From Actinoplanes sp. NBC_00393 (GTDB lineage Bacteria > Actinomycetota > Actinomycetes > Mycobacteriales > Micromonosporaceae): 64,000 bases of DNA. Of this stretch, positions 44,052 to 52,181 are shown in pieces; positions within the stretch are counted from its first letter, which is position 1, and every line of letters begins with the position of its first letter. Location of the stretch: the NCBI RefSeq assembly GCF_036053395.1, contig NZ_CP107942.1, positions 1,144,501 to 1,208,500 on the forward strand, given 5' to 3'. A model generated the notes under the pieces. It did no database searches, was not told the DNA's origin, and saw only the letters and a list, made by a program, of their open reading frames with translations. Position numbers and translations under genes: made by a program.

Positions 44052-44825
44052 ATGAGCATTCTGCAGGCCCTGCTGTCCGGAGTGAGCGGTGGCACGATCG
44101 AGGTCGTCGATCTGACCGCGCCGCTGTCGAGCGGCACGCCGATCCTTCAGTTGCCGCCGCCGTTCGCGAACACGATCCCGTTCCGGCTCGAGGAGATCAG
44201 CCGGTACGACGATCGGGGGCCGGCCTGGTACTGGAACGACATCCACACCGGCGAGCACACCGGCACGCACTTCGACGCGCCGGTGCACTGGGTGACCGGG
44301 CGCGACGGTGACGACGTGTCGCAGGTGCCGCCGCAGCGGCTGATCGCGCCGGCCGTGGTCATCGACGTGGCGGATCGGGTGGCCGAGAACCCGGACTTCC
44401 TGCTGGAGATCGAGCACGTGCGCGAGTGGGAGGCGACCAACGGGCCGCTTCCGGCGGGTGGCTGGCTGCTGCTGCGTACCGGCTGGGACGCGCGTTCCGG
44501 TGACCAGGACGCATTCCTCAACGCGAACGAGACCGGCCCGCACACGCCCGGCGTCTCGGTGGAGGCGGCGAAGTGGCTGGCCACCGAGTCGCCGATCATC
44601 GGCATCGGGGTGGAGACCGTCGGCACCGATGCGGGGGCCGCGCATTCGTTCGACCCGCCGTTCCCGTGTCACTCGTATTTGTTGGGCGCCGACAAGTACG
44701 GCCTGACCCAGCTGCGCAACCTGGACCGCCTGCCGCCGACCGGCGCGGTCGTGATCGCGCCGCCGCTGCCGATCGTCGGCGGCTCCGGCAGTCCGGTGCG
44801 CGTGCTCGCCCTCGTCGAACGATGA
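44052..44825 (+). CDS. Putative cyclase-family metal hydrolase (KynB-like)
   Basis: A 257-residue cyclase-family protein with the metal motif HTGTHFDAPVHW (HxGTHxDxPxH) near residue 80, plus VEVVDLTAPLSSGTPILQLPPPF and the C-terminal PFPCHSYLLGADKYGLTQL. The family includes kynurenine formamidase and isatin hydrolase, so an amide or lactam substrate is plausible. ATG 44052 has GTGGAG 10 nt upstream. Its stop overlaps the next start (ATGA), coupling it to the ThDP enzyme. Confidence 0.85.
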   Translation: MSILQALLSGVSGGTIEVVDLTAPLSSGTPILQLPPPFANTIPFRLEEISRYDDRGPAWYWNDIHTGEHTGTHFDAPVHWVTGRDGDDVSQVPPQRLIAPAVVIDVADRVAENPDFLLEIEHVREWEATNGPLPAGGWLLLRTGWDARSGDQDAFLNANETGPHTPGVSVEAAKWLATESPIIGIGVETVGTDAGAAHSFDPPFPCHSYLLGADKYGLTQLRNLDRLPPTGAVVIAPPLPIVGGSGSPVRVLALVER

Positions 44826-46453
44826 ACGTCGCCGAACTGGTCGGATCCACCCTCGCCGACCTCGGCGCCGACCACGTGTTCGGGGTGGTCGGCAGCGGCA
44901 ACTTCCACGTGACGAACGCGCTGGTGGCGCGCGGGGTGCGGTTCGTCGCCACCCGGCACGAGGGCGGTGCGGCGACCGCGGCGGACGCGTATGCGCGGGT
45001 CAGCGGTGGGGTCGGGCTGGTCTCGGTGCATCAGGGCTGCGGGCTGACCAACGCGATGACCGGGATCGCGGAGGCGGCGAAGAGCCGTACCCCGCTGATC
45101 GTCCTCGCTGCCGAACCGGCCGCTTCCGCGCTGCGCTCGAACTTCCGCGTCGACCAGGACGCCCTGGCGGTGGCGGTCGGCGCGGTCAGCCACCGGGTCC
45201 ATGGCCCGGCCACGGCGGTGGCGGACACCGTGCGGGCGTGGCGGGTGGCGGTGGGGGAGCGGCGTACGGTCGTCCTGAACCTCCCCCTCGACGTGCAGGC
45301 CGCAGCCGCGTCCCCGGCCCCGTTGCCGGCGGCACCAGTCGTCGAACCGCCACGAGCCGCCGACGAGGCCGTGGCGGCGCTGGTCGGCCTGCTCGACGGC
45401 GCTGCCCGGCCGGTCTTCATCGCCGGCCGCGGTGCCCTGGGCGCCCGGCCCGAACTCGAAGAACTGGCCGACGCCTGCGGCGCACTGCTGGCCACCTCGG
45501 CCGCGGCGAAAGGCCTGTTCGCCGGCAACGACTGGAACCTGGACGTCTCGGGCGGTTTCGCCACCCCCCTCGCGGCCGAACTCATCGCCGCCGCGGACGT
45601 CGTCGTCGCGTGGGGCGCCTCGCTGAACATGTGGACCAGCCGCCACGGCGCCCTGATCAGCGCCGATGCCGCGGTCGCCCAGGTCGACCTCGACCCGGCG
45701 GCGCTCGGCGGCCACCACCGGATCGATCTCGGGGTGGTCGGCGATGTCGCCCTCAGCGCGCGCTCCGTGCGTGCCGCGCTGACGCGCGCCGGCAGCGGAT
45801 ACCGGACGTCGGAGGTCCGCCGCCGGCTGAGCATCGAGGGACGTTGGCGAGATGTCGGGTACGCCGATGACGGCGACGATCTGCACATCGACCCCCGGAC
45901 GGCGAGCATCGTGCTCGACGACCTGCTGCCGGCCGAGCGGGTGGTCGCTGTCGACTCCGGGAACTTCATGGGTTATCCGTCGATGTTCCTGTCGGTGCCG
46001 GATCATCGGGGCTTCTGCTTCACGCAGGCTTTCCAGTCGGTCGGGCTGGGCCTGGCCAGCGCACTGGGCGCGGCGCTGGCTCAGCCGGACCGCTTGCCGG
46101 TCGCGGCCTGCGGGGACGGCGGCTTCCTGATGGGCATCGCCGAACTGGACACCATCCGCCGGCTCGGCCTGGGCATGTTGGTCCTGGTTTACAACGATTC
46201 CGCGTACGGGGCGGAGGTCCACCATTTCGGCCCCGCCGGTCATCCACTGGCCACCGTCGAGTTCCCGGAGACCGACCTGGCAGCAATCGGCCGAGGCCAC
46301 GGTTGCGAGGGCGTGACGGTCCGCGCACCGGCCGACCTGGCCGCGGTGAGTGTCTGGCTGGCCGGCCCGCGCGAGGTCCCGCTGGTCGTAGACCTGAAGG
46401 TCGCCGCCGGCCGCCCGTCGTGGTGGTTGGAGGAGGCTTTCCGCGGCCACTGA
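44822..46453 (+). CDS. Thiamine-diphosphate-dependent enzyme (decarboxylase/lyase)
   Basis: A 543-residue three-domain ThDP enzyme: PYR domain with the catalytic Glu (VATRHEGGAATAADAYARVSG), a central Rossmann-like domain (VAWGASLNMWTSRHGALI) and the PP domain with the metal motif ACGDGGFLMGIAEL...VYNDSAYG. The family covers acetolactate synthase, benzoylformate decarboxylase and indolepyruvate decarboxylase. Its ATG overlaps the cyclase stop by 4 bp, so the pair probably acts in one degradation pathway for a small acid. Confidence 0.85.
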   Translation: MNVAELVGSTLADLGADHVFGVVGSGNFHVTNALVARGVRFVATRHEGGAATAADAYARVSGGVGLVSVHQGCGLTNAMTGIAEAAKSRTPLIVLAAEPAASALRSNFRVDQDALAVAVGAVSHRVHGPATAVADTVRAWRVAVGERRTVVLNLPLDVQAAAASPAPLPAAPVVEPPRAADEAVAALVGLLDGAARPVFIAGRGALGARPELEELADACGALLATSAAAKGLFAGNDWNLDVSGGFATPLAAELIAAADVVVAWGASLNMWTSRHGALISADAAVAQVDLDPAALGGHHRIDLGVVGDVALSARSVRAALTRAGSGYRTSEVRRRLSIEGRWRDVGYADDGDDLHIDPRTASIVLDDLLPAERVVAVDSGNFMGYPSMFLSVPDHRGFCFTQAFQSVGLGLASALGAALAQPDRLPVAACGDGGFLMGIAELDTIRRLGLGMLVLVYNDSAYGAEVHHFGPAGHPLATVEFPETDLAAIGRGHGCEGVTVRAPADLAAVSVWLAGPREVPLVVDLKVAAGRPSWWLEEAFRGH

Positions 46454-46738
46454 ACGCACTCCCTCGCCCGCCGGCCGTCTGGCCGTCCCACCCGCCGGCC
46501 GCCTGGCCGTCCCACCCGCCGGCCTGGCAGTCCGCGTCGGCTGGCCTCTATGCCGCCGTCCCTTTTGCCCGCTTCATTAATTGCCACCCCTTTCTCACGC
46601 CCGCCTGCCGTTGCCTCCTGCTCACAGACTGCGGCGTCGCGCGAATCCTGCGCTCCCTGCCCCCTTTGACTCCCGGTCTCCTTGGCCGGCCCCACCTTGC
46701 TCAGCGGTGTCTCCCAATGCAGCGCAGCCGGGACTGGC
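46454..46738. other. Convergent intergenic DNA
   Basis: No coding potential was convincing. It starts with short direct repeats built on CTGGCCGTCCCACCCGCCGG (46482-46526), which can form hairpins, then ordinary AT-richer sequence around 46560-46580. No promoter or operator was picked out. Confidence 0.45.
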
Positions 46739-47926
46739 TCAGGCGGGGTTGCGGTGCAGGCGGTGCAGCGCGAGGGCTACCTGCAGGCGGAGCCGGCCCT
46801 GGGGCTCCCGGATGTCCCAGCCCAGCAGTCGGCCGGTGTGCGAGAGCCGTTCCTGCAGCGTGGAATGGTGAACCCGGAGGGCGGCCGCCGCTGCCCGCAG
46901 GCTGACCGCCTCCGCGACCGCGTCGAGCGTGGCCAGCGCCCAGGGGGCGGCTGCCGCTACCCGGTCGAGCGCGCGCACGTCCGGGACCGGCTCGGTGCCG
47001 GGCCGCACGGTCGCCGCCAGCAGGATCAGGCCACCCAGCTGATCAGCGTGCACCACCCGCGGGCCGGGATCCTGCTCAGTCCCGTCAGCGGTGAACCGCA
47101 GCGCGGCCCGCGCCGCGACGTAGGAGGCCGGCAGCTCGGCAACCGTCCCAGCCGGCCCGATCCCCGCCCGTTCACCGGCCAGGACGGCCGAGCCATCGGC
47201 AGCGAACCGGGATGTCGCTGTCGAACCGGCGTGGGAAGGCTGGGCCTCGGCAACCGGACCGGTCCGGGTCGTGGGTGGGCCGGCGTGCGGTTTGGCGGCT
47301 GGATCGGTCCGGGTCGTGGGTGGGCCGGCGTGCGGACGCCCGGATTCGGCGGCCAGGCTTGTTCGGGCGGCGGGGTCGGTGTCGCTGTCGGGGAGCAGTA
47401 AGGCGGTGCCGTCGGCTAGGGCGACTGCGCGTACCCGATCGGTGGATTTGAAGCCCAGGGATGCTGCGGCGGCGAGGCGCTGCTGTTCGGGCGCTGCGGC
47501 GTCGAGCGTTAGCTCGACCGCCGCCGGATCGCCGGGCGGTGGCTGGCGCCGGGTGCGGTCCAGGACTGTGCGGGCGGTGCCGGCGGCTCGTTCGAGGACC
47601 ATCGCGTCGACCGGGCCGGGTGGTCCGGGGCGTTCCAGCCAGAGCACGGCCCCGTTGCCGGCCTCGGTGAACATCCACGACGGGTCCGGCGGTCCGCCTG
47701 CCTGGTCGGCGCCGGCCGTGTCGATGCCGTCGGGCTGCACCCGCAGGTGGATGCGGCGCCCGTCGTCGGTCAACCGCGCCGGGCAGCCGGCCAGCACCGC
47801 CGCGCCCCGCACGATCGCCTGCAGGCCGGCGCGGCCTTCGGTGAGCCGGTCGAAGTACGCGATGACCCGCAACGCCGCCCCGGCATCGGGGTCGAGCGCG
47901 GCAAGGCGGACGGCCAGGTCCTTCAC
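46739..47926 (-). CDS. PucR-type transcriptional regulator
   Basis: A 395-residue regulator: N-terminal sensor region (VRLAALDPDAGAALRVIAYFDRL, LQAIVRGAAVLAGCPARL) and C-terminal PucR HTH (LDAVAEAVSLRAAAAALRVHHSTLQERLSHTGRLLGWD). The frame runs back to 48043; GTG 47926 fits usual family starts and ATG 47962 is an alternative. Its middle carries an exact 45-bp in-frame duplication (copies from 47261 and 47306). It converges toward the ThDP gene with 285 bp between. Confidence 0.8.
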   Translation of the reverse strand: MKDLAVRLAALDPDAGAALRVIAYFDRLTEGRAGLQAIVRGAAVLAGCPARLTDDGRRIHLRVQPDGIDTAGADQAGGPPDPSWMFTEAGNGAVLWLERPGPPGPVDAMVLERAAGTARTVLDRTRRQPPPGDPAAVELTLDAAAPEQQRLAAAASLGFKSTDRVRAVALADGTALLLPDSDTDPAARTSLAAESGRPHAGPPTTRTDPAAKPHAGPPTTRTGPVAEAQPSHAGSTATSRFAADGSAVLAGERAGIGPAGTVAELPASYVAARAALRFTADGTEQDPGPRVVHADQLGGLILLAATVRPGTEPVPDVRALDRVAAAAPWALATLDAVAEAVSLRAAAAALRVHHSTLQERLSHTGRLLGWDIREPQGRLRLQVALALHRLHRNPA

Positions 47927-48148
47927 CGGATCATCGTCCCTCCCCGCCCGGCCCGCGACCATCCCATGACCGGCCCGGCTGTTCCCCGGCTCGGATGGCA
48001 GGGGCGACGGCCTACCTGAGCCGGCCGGACTCGCGGTGATCACTCGGCCGAGGCGCGCAATGACTGCTCAACGTCGGCGAGTGCCCCGGCTGTCCCGGAG
48101 TGCTGCTTCAAGGGCCGGCCAACAACCCTGATCGTCAGCCGAGCACCC

Positions 48149-48264
48149 CCGGCTGGGCGTGAGGGCTGTTTCGAGGGCAGGAAACAGCCCTCAGCGCCAG
48201 CTGGATTTCTCCGGCTGGCGTGAGGGCTGTTTCGAGAGCCGGGAAGCAGCCCTCACGCCCAGCC
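48149..48264. repeat. Two tandem hairpin elements (dispersed family)
   Basis: Two ~56-bp elements start CCGGCTGG and end in the partner arm (CAGCTGG or CCAGCCGA). In copy one, GGGCTGTTTC pairs with GAAACAGCCC (48164-48171 and 48181-48190 region); copy two pairs GTGAGGGCTGTTTC with GGAAGCAGCCCTCAC. They lie at the 3' end of the HSL esterase, so they may serve as terminators or mRNA stabilisers. A diverged third copy precedes them at about 48085-48141. Confidence 0.8.
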
Positions 48265-48270
48265 GAGTGA

Positions 48271-49266
48271 CTACGCGCCGAGGAGGCGGCGTAGCCAGCG
48301 GACGCGGGCGGCGCGGGCCTCCTGGGAGATGGCGGCCTGCGGCGCCATCATGTCGAAGCCGTGGAAGCCGCCGGGCCAGACGTGCAGTTCGGCCTGGCCG
48401 CCGGCCTGCCAGATGCGGCTCGCGTAGGTCACGTCCTCGTCGCGGAACGTCTCGGCCGAGCCGACGTCGATGAAGGCCGGCGGCAGGCCGGAGAGGTCGG
48501 TGGCTCGGGCGGGAGCAGCGTACGGGGAGACGTCCTCGCGGTCCGTGCCGAGCAGGGCGGTCCAGCCAGTGTCGTTCGCGGTGCGGTCCCAGACGCCGCG
48601 GCCGGCCATCTGGATCGCGGACGGGGTGTCGTTGCGGTCGTCGATCATCGGGCAGAGCAGCATCTGGCCGGCGAGTTCGGGGCCGCCGCGGTCGCGGGCC
48701 AGCAGGGCCAACGCGGCAGCGAGGCCGCCACCCGCGCTGGCGCCGGCCACGATCAGGCGTTGTGGGTCGATGCCTAGTTCGGCGGCGTGTTCGGCGGTCC
48801 AGAGCAGGCCCGCGTAGCAGTCCTCGACCGGTGCGGGGTGGGGGTGTTCGGGGGCGAGCCGGTACTCGACGGAGACGATCACCGCCGGCACCTCGGTGGC
48901 CCAGTCCTGCAAGGCGTCGACGCCGGTCCGGTTGTTGCCGATCACCATGCCGCCGCCGTGCGTGTGGTAGATCCCCGGCAGCGCGGAGTTCGCGCCTGCC
49001 GGGGTGAGGATCAGCAGCTCGACGTCCGGGTCGCCGGCCGGTCCGGGCACCAGGCGCCGGGTGACGGTGAAGCTGCCGTCGCGTGCCAGGTCCTCGTCGC
49101 TGAGGTCGGCCATCAGCGAACCGGCGCGCATCGGCTGGATCATCTCGGCGGTCAGCGCGGCCGGCAACTGCTCGCCGATCACATCGAGCGCGGCTGCCAG
49201 CTCCAGGTCGAACGGCGGGGGCGGGCCTACGGTGCTGGTGGCGTCCGGCGGCAGGATGGTCGTCAC
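48271..49266 (-). CDS. HSL-type alpha/beta-hydrolase (esterase)
   Basis: A 331-residue esterase of the hormone-sensitive lipase group: HTHGGGMVIG (oxyanion), nucleophile Ser in VAGASAGGGLAAAL, acid Asp in AETFRDEDV and His in WPGGFHGFDMM. No signal peptide, so cytoplasmic. GTG 49266 has GGGAGG upstream at a good distance; ATG 49320 would add 18 residues. It lies downstream of the tandem-repeat array. Confidence 0.9.
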   Translation of the reverse strand: MTTILPPDATSTVGPPPPFDLELAAALDVIGEQLPAALTAEMIQPMRAGSLMADLSDEDLARDGSFTVTRRLVPGPAGDPDVELLILTPAGANSALPGIYHTHGGGMVIGNNRTGVDALQDWATEVPAVIVSVEYRLAPEHPHPAPVEDCYAGLLWTAEHAAELGIDPQRLIVAGASAGGGLAAALALLARDRGGPELAGQMLLCPMIDDRNDTPSAIQMAGRGVWDRTANDTGWTALLGTDREDVSPYAAPARATDLSGLPPAFIDVGSAETFRDEDVTYASRIWQAGGQAELHVWPGGFHGFDMMAPQAAISQEARAARVRWLRRLLGA

Positions 49267-49439
49267 TGATGGCCTCCCAGATTTCGAGCGAATGGCGGCC
49301 GTGTGACCGCTGTCACTCATTCTGGCGAAAGCGTTCCCGCAGGCAGCCCGCCAGGCGGCGGATCCTCCCCGCCATCTGGCGGGCTACGTGCAGGCCACCG
49401 CCGCCCAGCCCAAAGGCCGACCTTCCGCCGCGCGTAGAA

Positions 49440-49740
49440 GCAGCACTGACCGTCAGCCAGTGTGCCGAGCTGACGGCGAGCGTCGTTTCCCGCGCGGTGA
49501 TGCAGCACTGCCGGTCAGCCGAGGAAGCCAGCTGACGGTCAGTGTCGTTTCCCGCGCGGTGATGCAGCACTGCCGGTCAGCCGAGGAAGCCAGCTGACGG
49601 TCAGTGTCGTTTCCCGCGCGGTGATGCAGCACTGCCGGTCAGCCGAGAAGGCCAGCTGACGGTCAGTGTCGTCTCCCGGGCGAAAAGGCAGCACTGGCCG
49701 TCAGCTGAGGTTGTCGGGCTGACGGCCAGTGCTGTTTCAG
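49440..49740. repeat. Tandem array of about five 62-bp repeats
   Basis: GCAGCACTG recurs at 49440, 49502, 49564, 49626 and 49688, exactly 62 bp apart. Three central copies are nearly identical (CTGACGGTCAGTGTCGTTTC ... CACTGCCGGTCAG). Each copy can fold into a stem-loop. There are no unique spacers, so it is not CRISPR. Confidence 0.92.
49689..49734 (-). terminator. Perfect 17-bp stem-loop at the 3' end of aztD
   Basis: CAGCACTGGCCGTCAGC and GCTGACGGCCAGTGCTG pair over 17 bp with a 12-nt loop. On the minus strand it is followed by CCTTTT, giving an intrinsic-type terminator for the aztD transcript that ends at 49787. Confidence 0.7.
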
Positions 49741-49786
49741 GGGGATCGTCGACCGAAGTGGGCGGCCGGCAACGCCGAGGGAGGGA

Positions 49787-50968
49787 TCAGTGGGCTGAGA
49801 GGGTTCCGCTGATCTCGTTGGGGACGGCGTCGAGGGTGACCGAGCCGGTGACCTTGCCGGTGGCGAGGTTGACCTGGTGCACCTTCTTGGTGGCCGGTTC
49901 GGTCACGTAGGCCTGAGAATCCCGGACGAACAGCGCCGGCCGCGGCTCCTGCCAGTCCATCGGCTCCTTCCAGGCGCCGACGACCGGCCACGACGACGTG
50001 ATCTTGCCGGCGGCTACGTCGATGACGTGGAGTTTGCCGTCGGTTCCGAGGATCAGGCCTTCGCCCTGGGGGCCGCGCGCCAGCGACCGGAAGCTGTAGC
50101 TGACTCCGGTCGGCATCGGCACCACCTTGAGTGACTGCGCCGCCGTGTCGATCAGGGAGAACTGCGTGGGGAACTCGCGCTCCGCGTCCGGGTCGACCTT
50201 GTAGTCGCCGAGCAGGACCGGCGACGCGTCGGTGCCGGCCTGGGTGCCGACGGCGCTGTACGCGGCGGCGCCCTTGACCTTCACGAAGGCGCCGTTCTTG
50301 AACAGCAGGACCCCGTCCTTGCAGCCCAGCCCGACGACTTCACCCTGCGCGACGGCCTCGCCGTGCACGCCGGGGCATTCCGTGCTGCGGGCGATCTCCT
50401 TGCCGTCCTTGTCGAGAGCGATCGCGCCCGGCCGGGACTCCTCGGTGCCGAGGGTGACGATCATGGTGCCGTCGGCGAGCTCGACGGCGACGCCGTGGTG
50501 AGGCTGCTCGGTCTTGTACTGGCGGCCCTGCGGCTTTCCGGCGGCGAGGTCGGCCGGGTTGAAGCTGTTCACCTCGCCGGTGCCGTCGGTGAACAGGATG
50601 GTCCGGTCGCCGTGCAGAACCACGTGGCCCGGCTTGGCGCCCGGGTAACTCACGTCGGTCATCTTGCCGGCGGCGGTGTCGAGCATCTGGAAGCCGGCTT
50701 CGGTGGAGACGACGACGGTGCGGTCGTCGCCGGCCGGGTTGACCCGGTTGAAGCCGGGCAGCGTGACGTTGTGGGCGACCTTCATGGCGGATCCGTCGAG
50801 GACGTAGATCCCGCCCTCGTAGGTGATCGCCACGGGAGAAGCGGTGGCGGCTGCGGAGGCCGGAGCAGCGGCCGGAGCCTCGGCCTCGGTGGAGGACCCG
50901 CAGGCGGTGAGGGCCAGTGCGGCGGTGGCAAGTCCGGCGGCGAGGCCGCGGATTCGGTGTCGGTTCAA
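49787..50968 (-). CDS. aztD: AztD-like zinc metallochaperone lipoprotein
   Basis: A 393-residue lipoprotein: signal and lipobox (LAAGLATAALALTAC) then a beta-propeller (GIYVLDGSAMKVAHN, AGFQMLDTAAGKMTDV). The AztD-type motifs QPHHGVAVELADG and TECPGVHGEAVAQGEVVGLGCKDGVLLF supply probable Zn ligands. The TTG start at 50968 has GGGGAGG 5 nt upstream. It has its own Zur-like box upstream and a terminator downstream, so it is a monocistronic unit. AztD-type proteins hand zinc to the AztC binding protein outside the membrane. Confidence 0.82.
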   Translation of the reverse strand: MNRHRIRGLAAGLATAALALTACGSSTEAEAPAAAPASAAATASPVAITYEGGIYVLDGSAMKVAHNVTLPGFNRVNPAGDDRTVVVSTEAGFQMLDTAAGKMTDVSYPGAKPGHVVLHGDRTILFTDGTGEVNSFNPADLAAGKPQGRQYKTEQPHHGVAVELADGTMIVTLGTEESRPGAIALDKDGKEIARSTECPGVHGEAVAQGEVVGLGCKDGVLLFKNGAFVKVKGAAAYSAVGTQAGTDASPVLLGDYKVDPDAEREFPTQFSLIDTAAQSLKVVPMPTGVSYSFRSLARGPQGEGLILGTDGKLHVIDVAAGKITSSWPVVGAWKEPMDWQEPRPALFVRDSQAYVTEPATKKVHQVNLATGKVTGSVTLDAVPNEISGTLSAH

Positions 50969-50985
50969 AACAACCTCCCCAGGTT

Positions 50986-51008
50986 GGTAACGACAATCAT
51001 TTTCATTA
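50986..51008 (-). promoter_or_regulatory. Zur-like box upstream of aztD
   Basis: Read on the minus strand it is TAATGAAAATGATTGTCGTT followed by ACC, close to the actinobacterial Zur consensus (TGAAAATGATTTTCA). It sits just upstream of the aztD ribosome site (CCTCCCC on the plus strand at 50974-50980), where binding would block transcription. Confidence 0.75.
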
Positions 51009-51284
51009 AGACCGTACAAGAGCGGCCGGTCGGCGGTCCAGCGGGGGGTCAGGCGATACAAGTGACCGCGGGGAAGAGGCTGCAGGAGGGCAGAGGTCGG
51101 GCGCCGTAGGAGGCCGCGGGAAAGGGGCATGAGGGCGGAGGTCGCGCGCCGTAGGAGGCCGCGGGAAAGAGGCTGCAGGAGGGCGGAGGTCGGGCGCTGC
51201 AGGAGGGTGGAAGCGGGCGGTGCAAGCGGGCGCGGTCCGAAAGGCAGGACCGGGAGCTGCAACAAAGCGCGCCAAGAGGCCAGG
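51009..51284. other. Repeat-bearing gap between aztD promoter and aztC end
   Basis: No gene is seen. From about 51069 to 51215 a ~45-bp GC-rich unit containing GCGCCGTAGGAGGCCGCGGG recurs two to three times with variation. It spans the aztC 3' end region. Confidence 0.5.
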
Positions 51285-52181
51285 TCAGCCGGCCAGGCCC
51301 CCGATGATCGCGTCGGCGTTGAAGCGCATCATCGCCAGGTAACTAGGAGCCTCACCGTCCGCGGCGCTCAGTGACTCGGAATAGAGGCCGATCACGCGTA
51401 CCCGAAGGTCTGCCTCTGCGGCGAGGACCTCCGCAAGCCGCGCCGGCTGCGCCGTGTCCGCGAAGATCGCGGGCACCTGATGCTTCCTGATCGCGGTGAC
51501 CAGCGATGCCAGGTCTGAAGCGCTCGGCGAGGCGAGCGTGGTCCCGCTCGGGATGATCGTGCCGATCACCCGCAGCCGATAACGCTCCGCCAGGTAGCCG
51601 AAGACATGATGGTTGGTCACCAGGACCCGGCGTTCCGCCGGGATGGCAGCGAACCGGCTTTCCAGGTCAGCGTCCAGTTCGGCAACAGAAGTGGCGTACG
51701 CCTGAGCCCGCGCCCGCACAACCCCGGCATCCACCCCGTCGACATGTGCAGTGATCTCCTCGGCGAGCAGCCGCACCGCGTCGGCGACCCGCGCCGGATC
51801 GGTCCAGAAGTGCGGGTCGGGAAGCCCAGCCGCATCCCCGTCCCGGTACTCCATCGGCTCCACCGCCGCACCCACCTCGACAGTGCGCACACCGGCTTCC
51901 CCGGCCGCCGCCACGTGCTGCAGCACGTTCTCCTCAAGGCCGAGCCCGTTGTAGACGACCAGGTCAGCGCTCTGCATAGCGTGCGCCTCCCGGGCCGAGA
52001 TGCCGAACGAGTGCGGGTCCGCCTCCGCTTTCATCAGCACACTGACCCGGGCTTCGTCGCCGGCGATCTCGGTGACGATGTCGCCGAGGATGTTGGTGGT
52101 CACCACGATCTCCGCACGGTCCGGCGAGGTGCAGGCCGCCCCGCTGAGCAGGAGGGCGACGACGATCAGCAGTCTTCTCAC
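51285..52181 (-). CDS. aztC: Zinc ABC transporter substrate-binding lipoprotein
   Basis: A 298-residue cluster 9 (ZnuA/TroA-type) binding protein. Lipobox LLLSGAAC; metal ligands are expected from DPHSFGI, LPDPHFWTD, VTNHHVFGYL and a C-terminal Asp (IFADTAQPARLAEVL). The GTG at 52181 overlaps the preceding gene by 4 bp. No His-rich loop is seen, fitting AztC, which relies on AztD for loading. Confidence 0.87.
   Translation of the reverse strand: MRRLLIVVALLLSGAACTSPDRAEIVVTTNILGDIVTEIAGDEARVSVLMKAEADPHSFGISAREAHAMQSADLVVYNGLGLEENVLQHVAAAGEAGVRTVEVGAAVEPMEYRDGDAAGLPDPHFWTDPARVADAVRLLAEEITAHVDGVDAGVVRARAQAYATSVAELDADLESRFAAIPAERRVLVTNHHVFGYLAERYRLRVIGTIIPSGTTLASPSASDLASLVTAIRKHQVPAIFADTAQPARLAEVLAAEADLRVRVIGLYSESLSAADGEAPSYLAMMRFNADAIIGGLAG

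Noticed and set aside
46303..46905. A 200-codon plus-strand frame over the PucR 3' end and gap
   Set aside because: Low-complexity Gly/Pro/Arg text, no family and overlap with a clear HTH region.
49440..49740. Possible CRISPR array
   Set aside because: Whole 62-bp units repeat without unique spacers and no cas genes are near.
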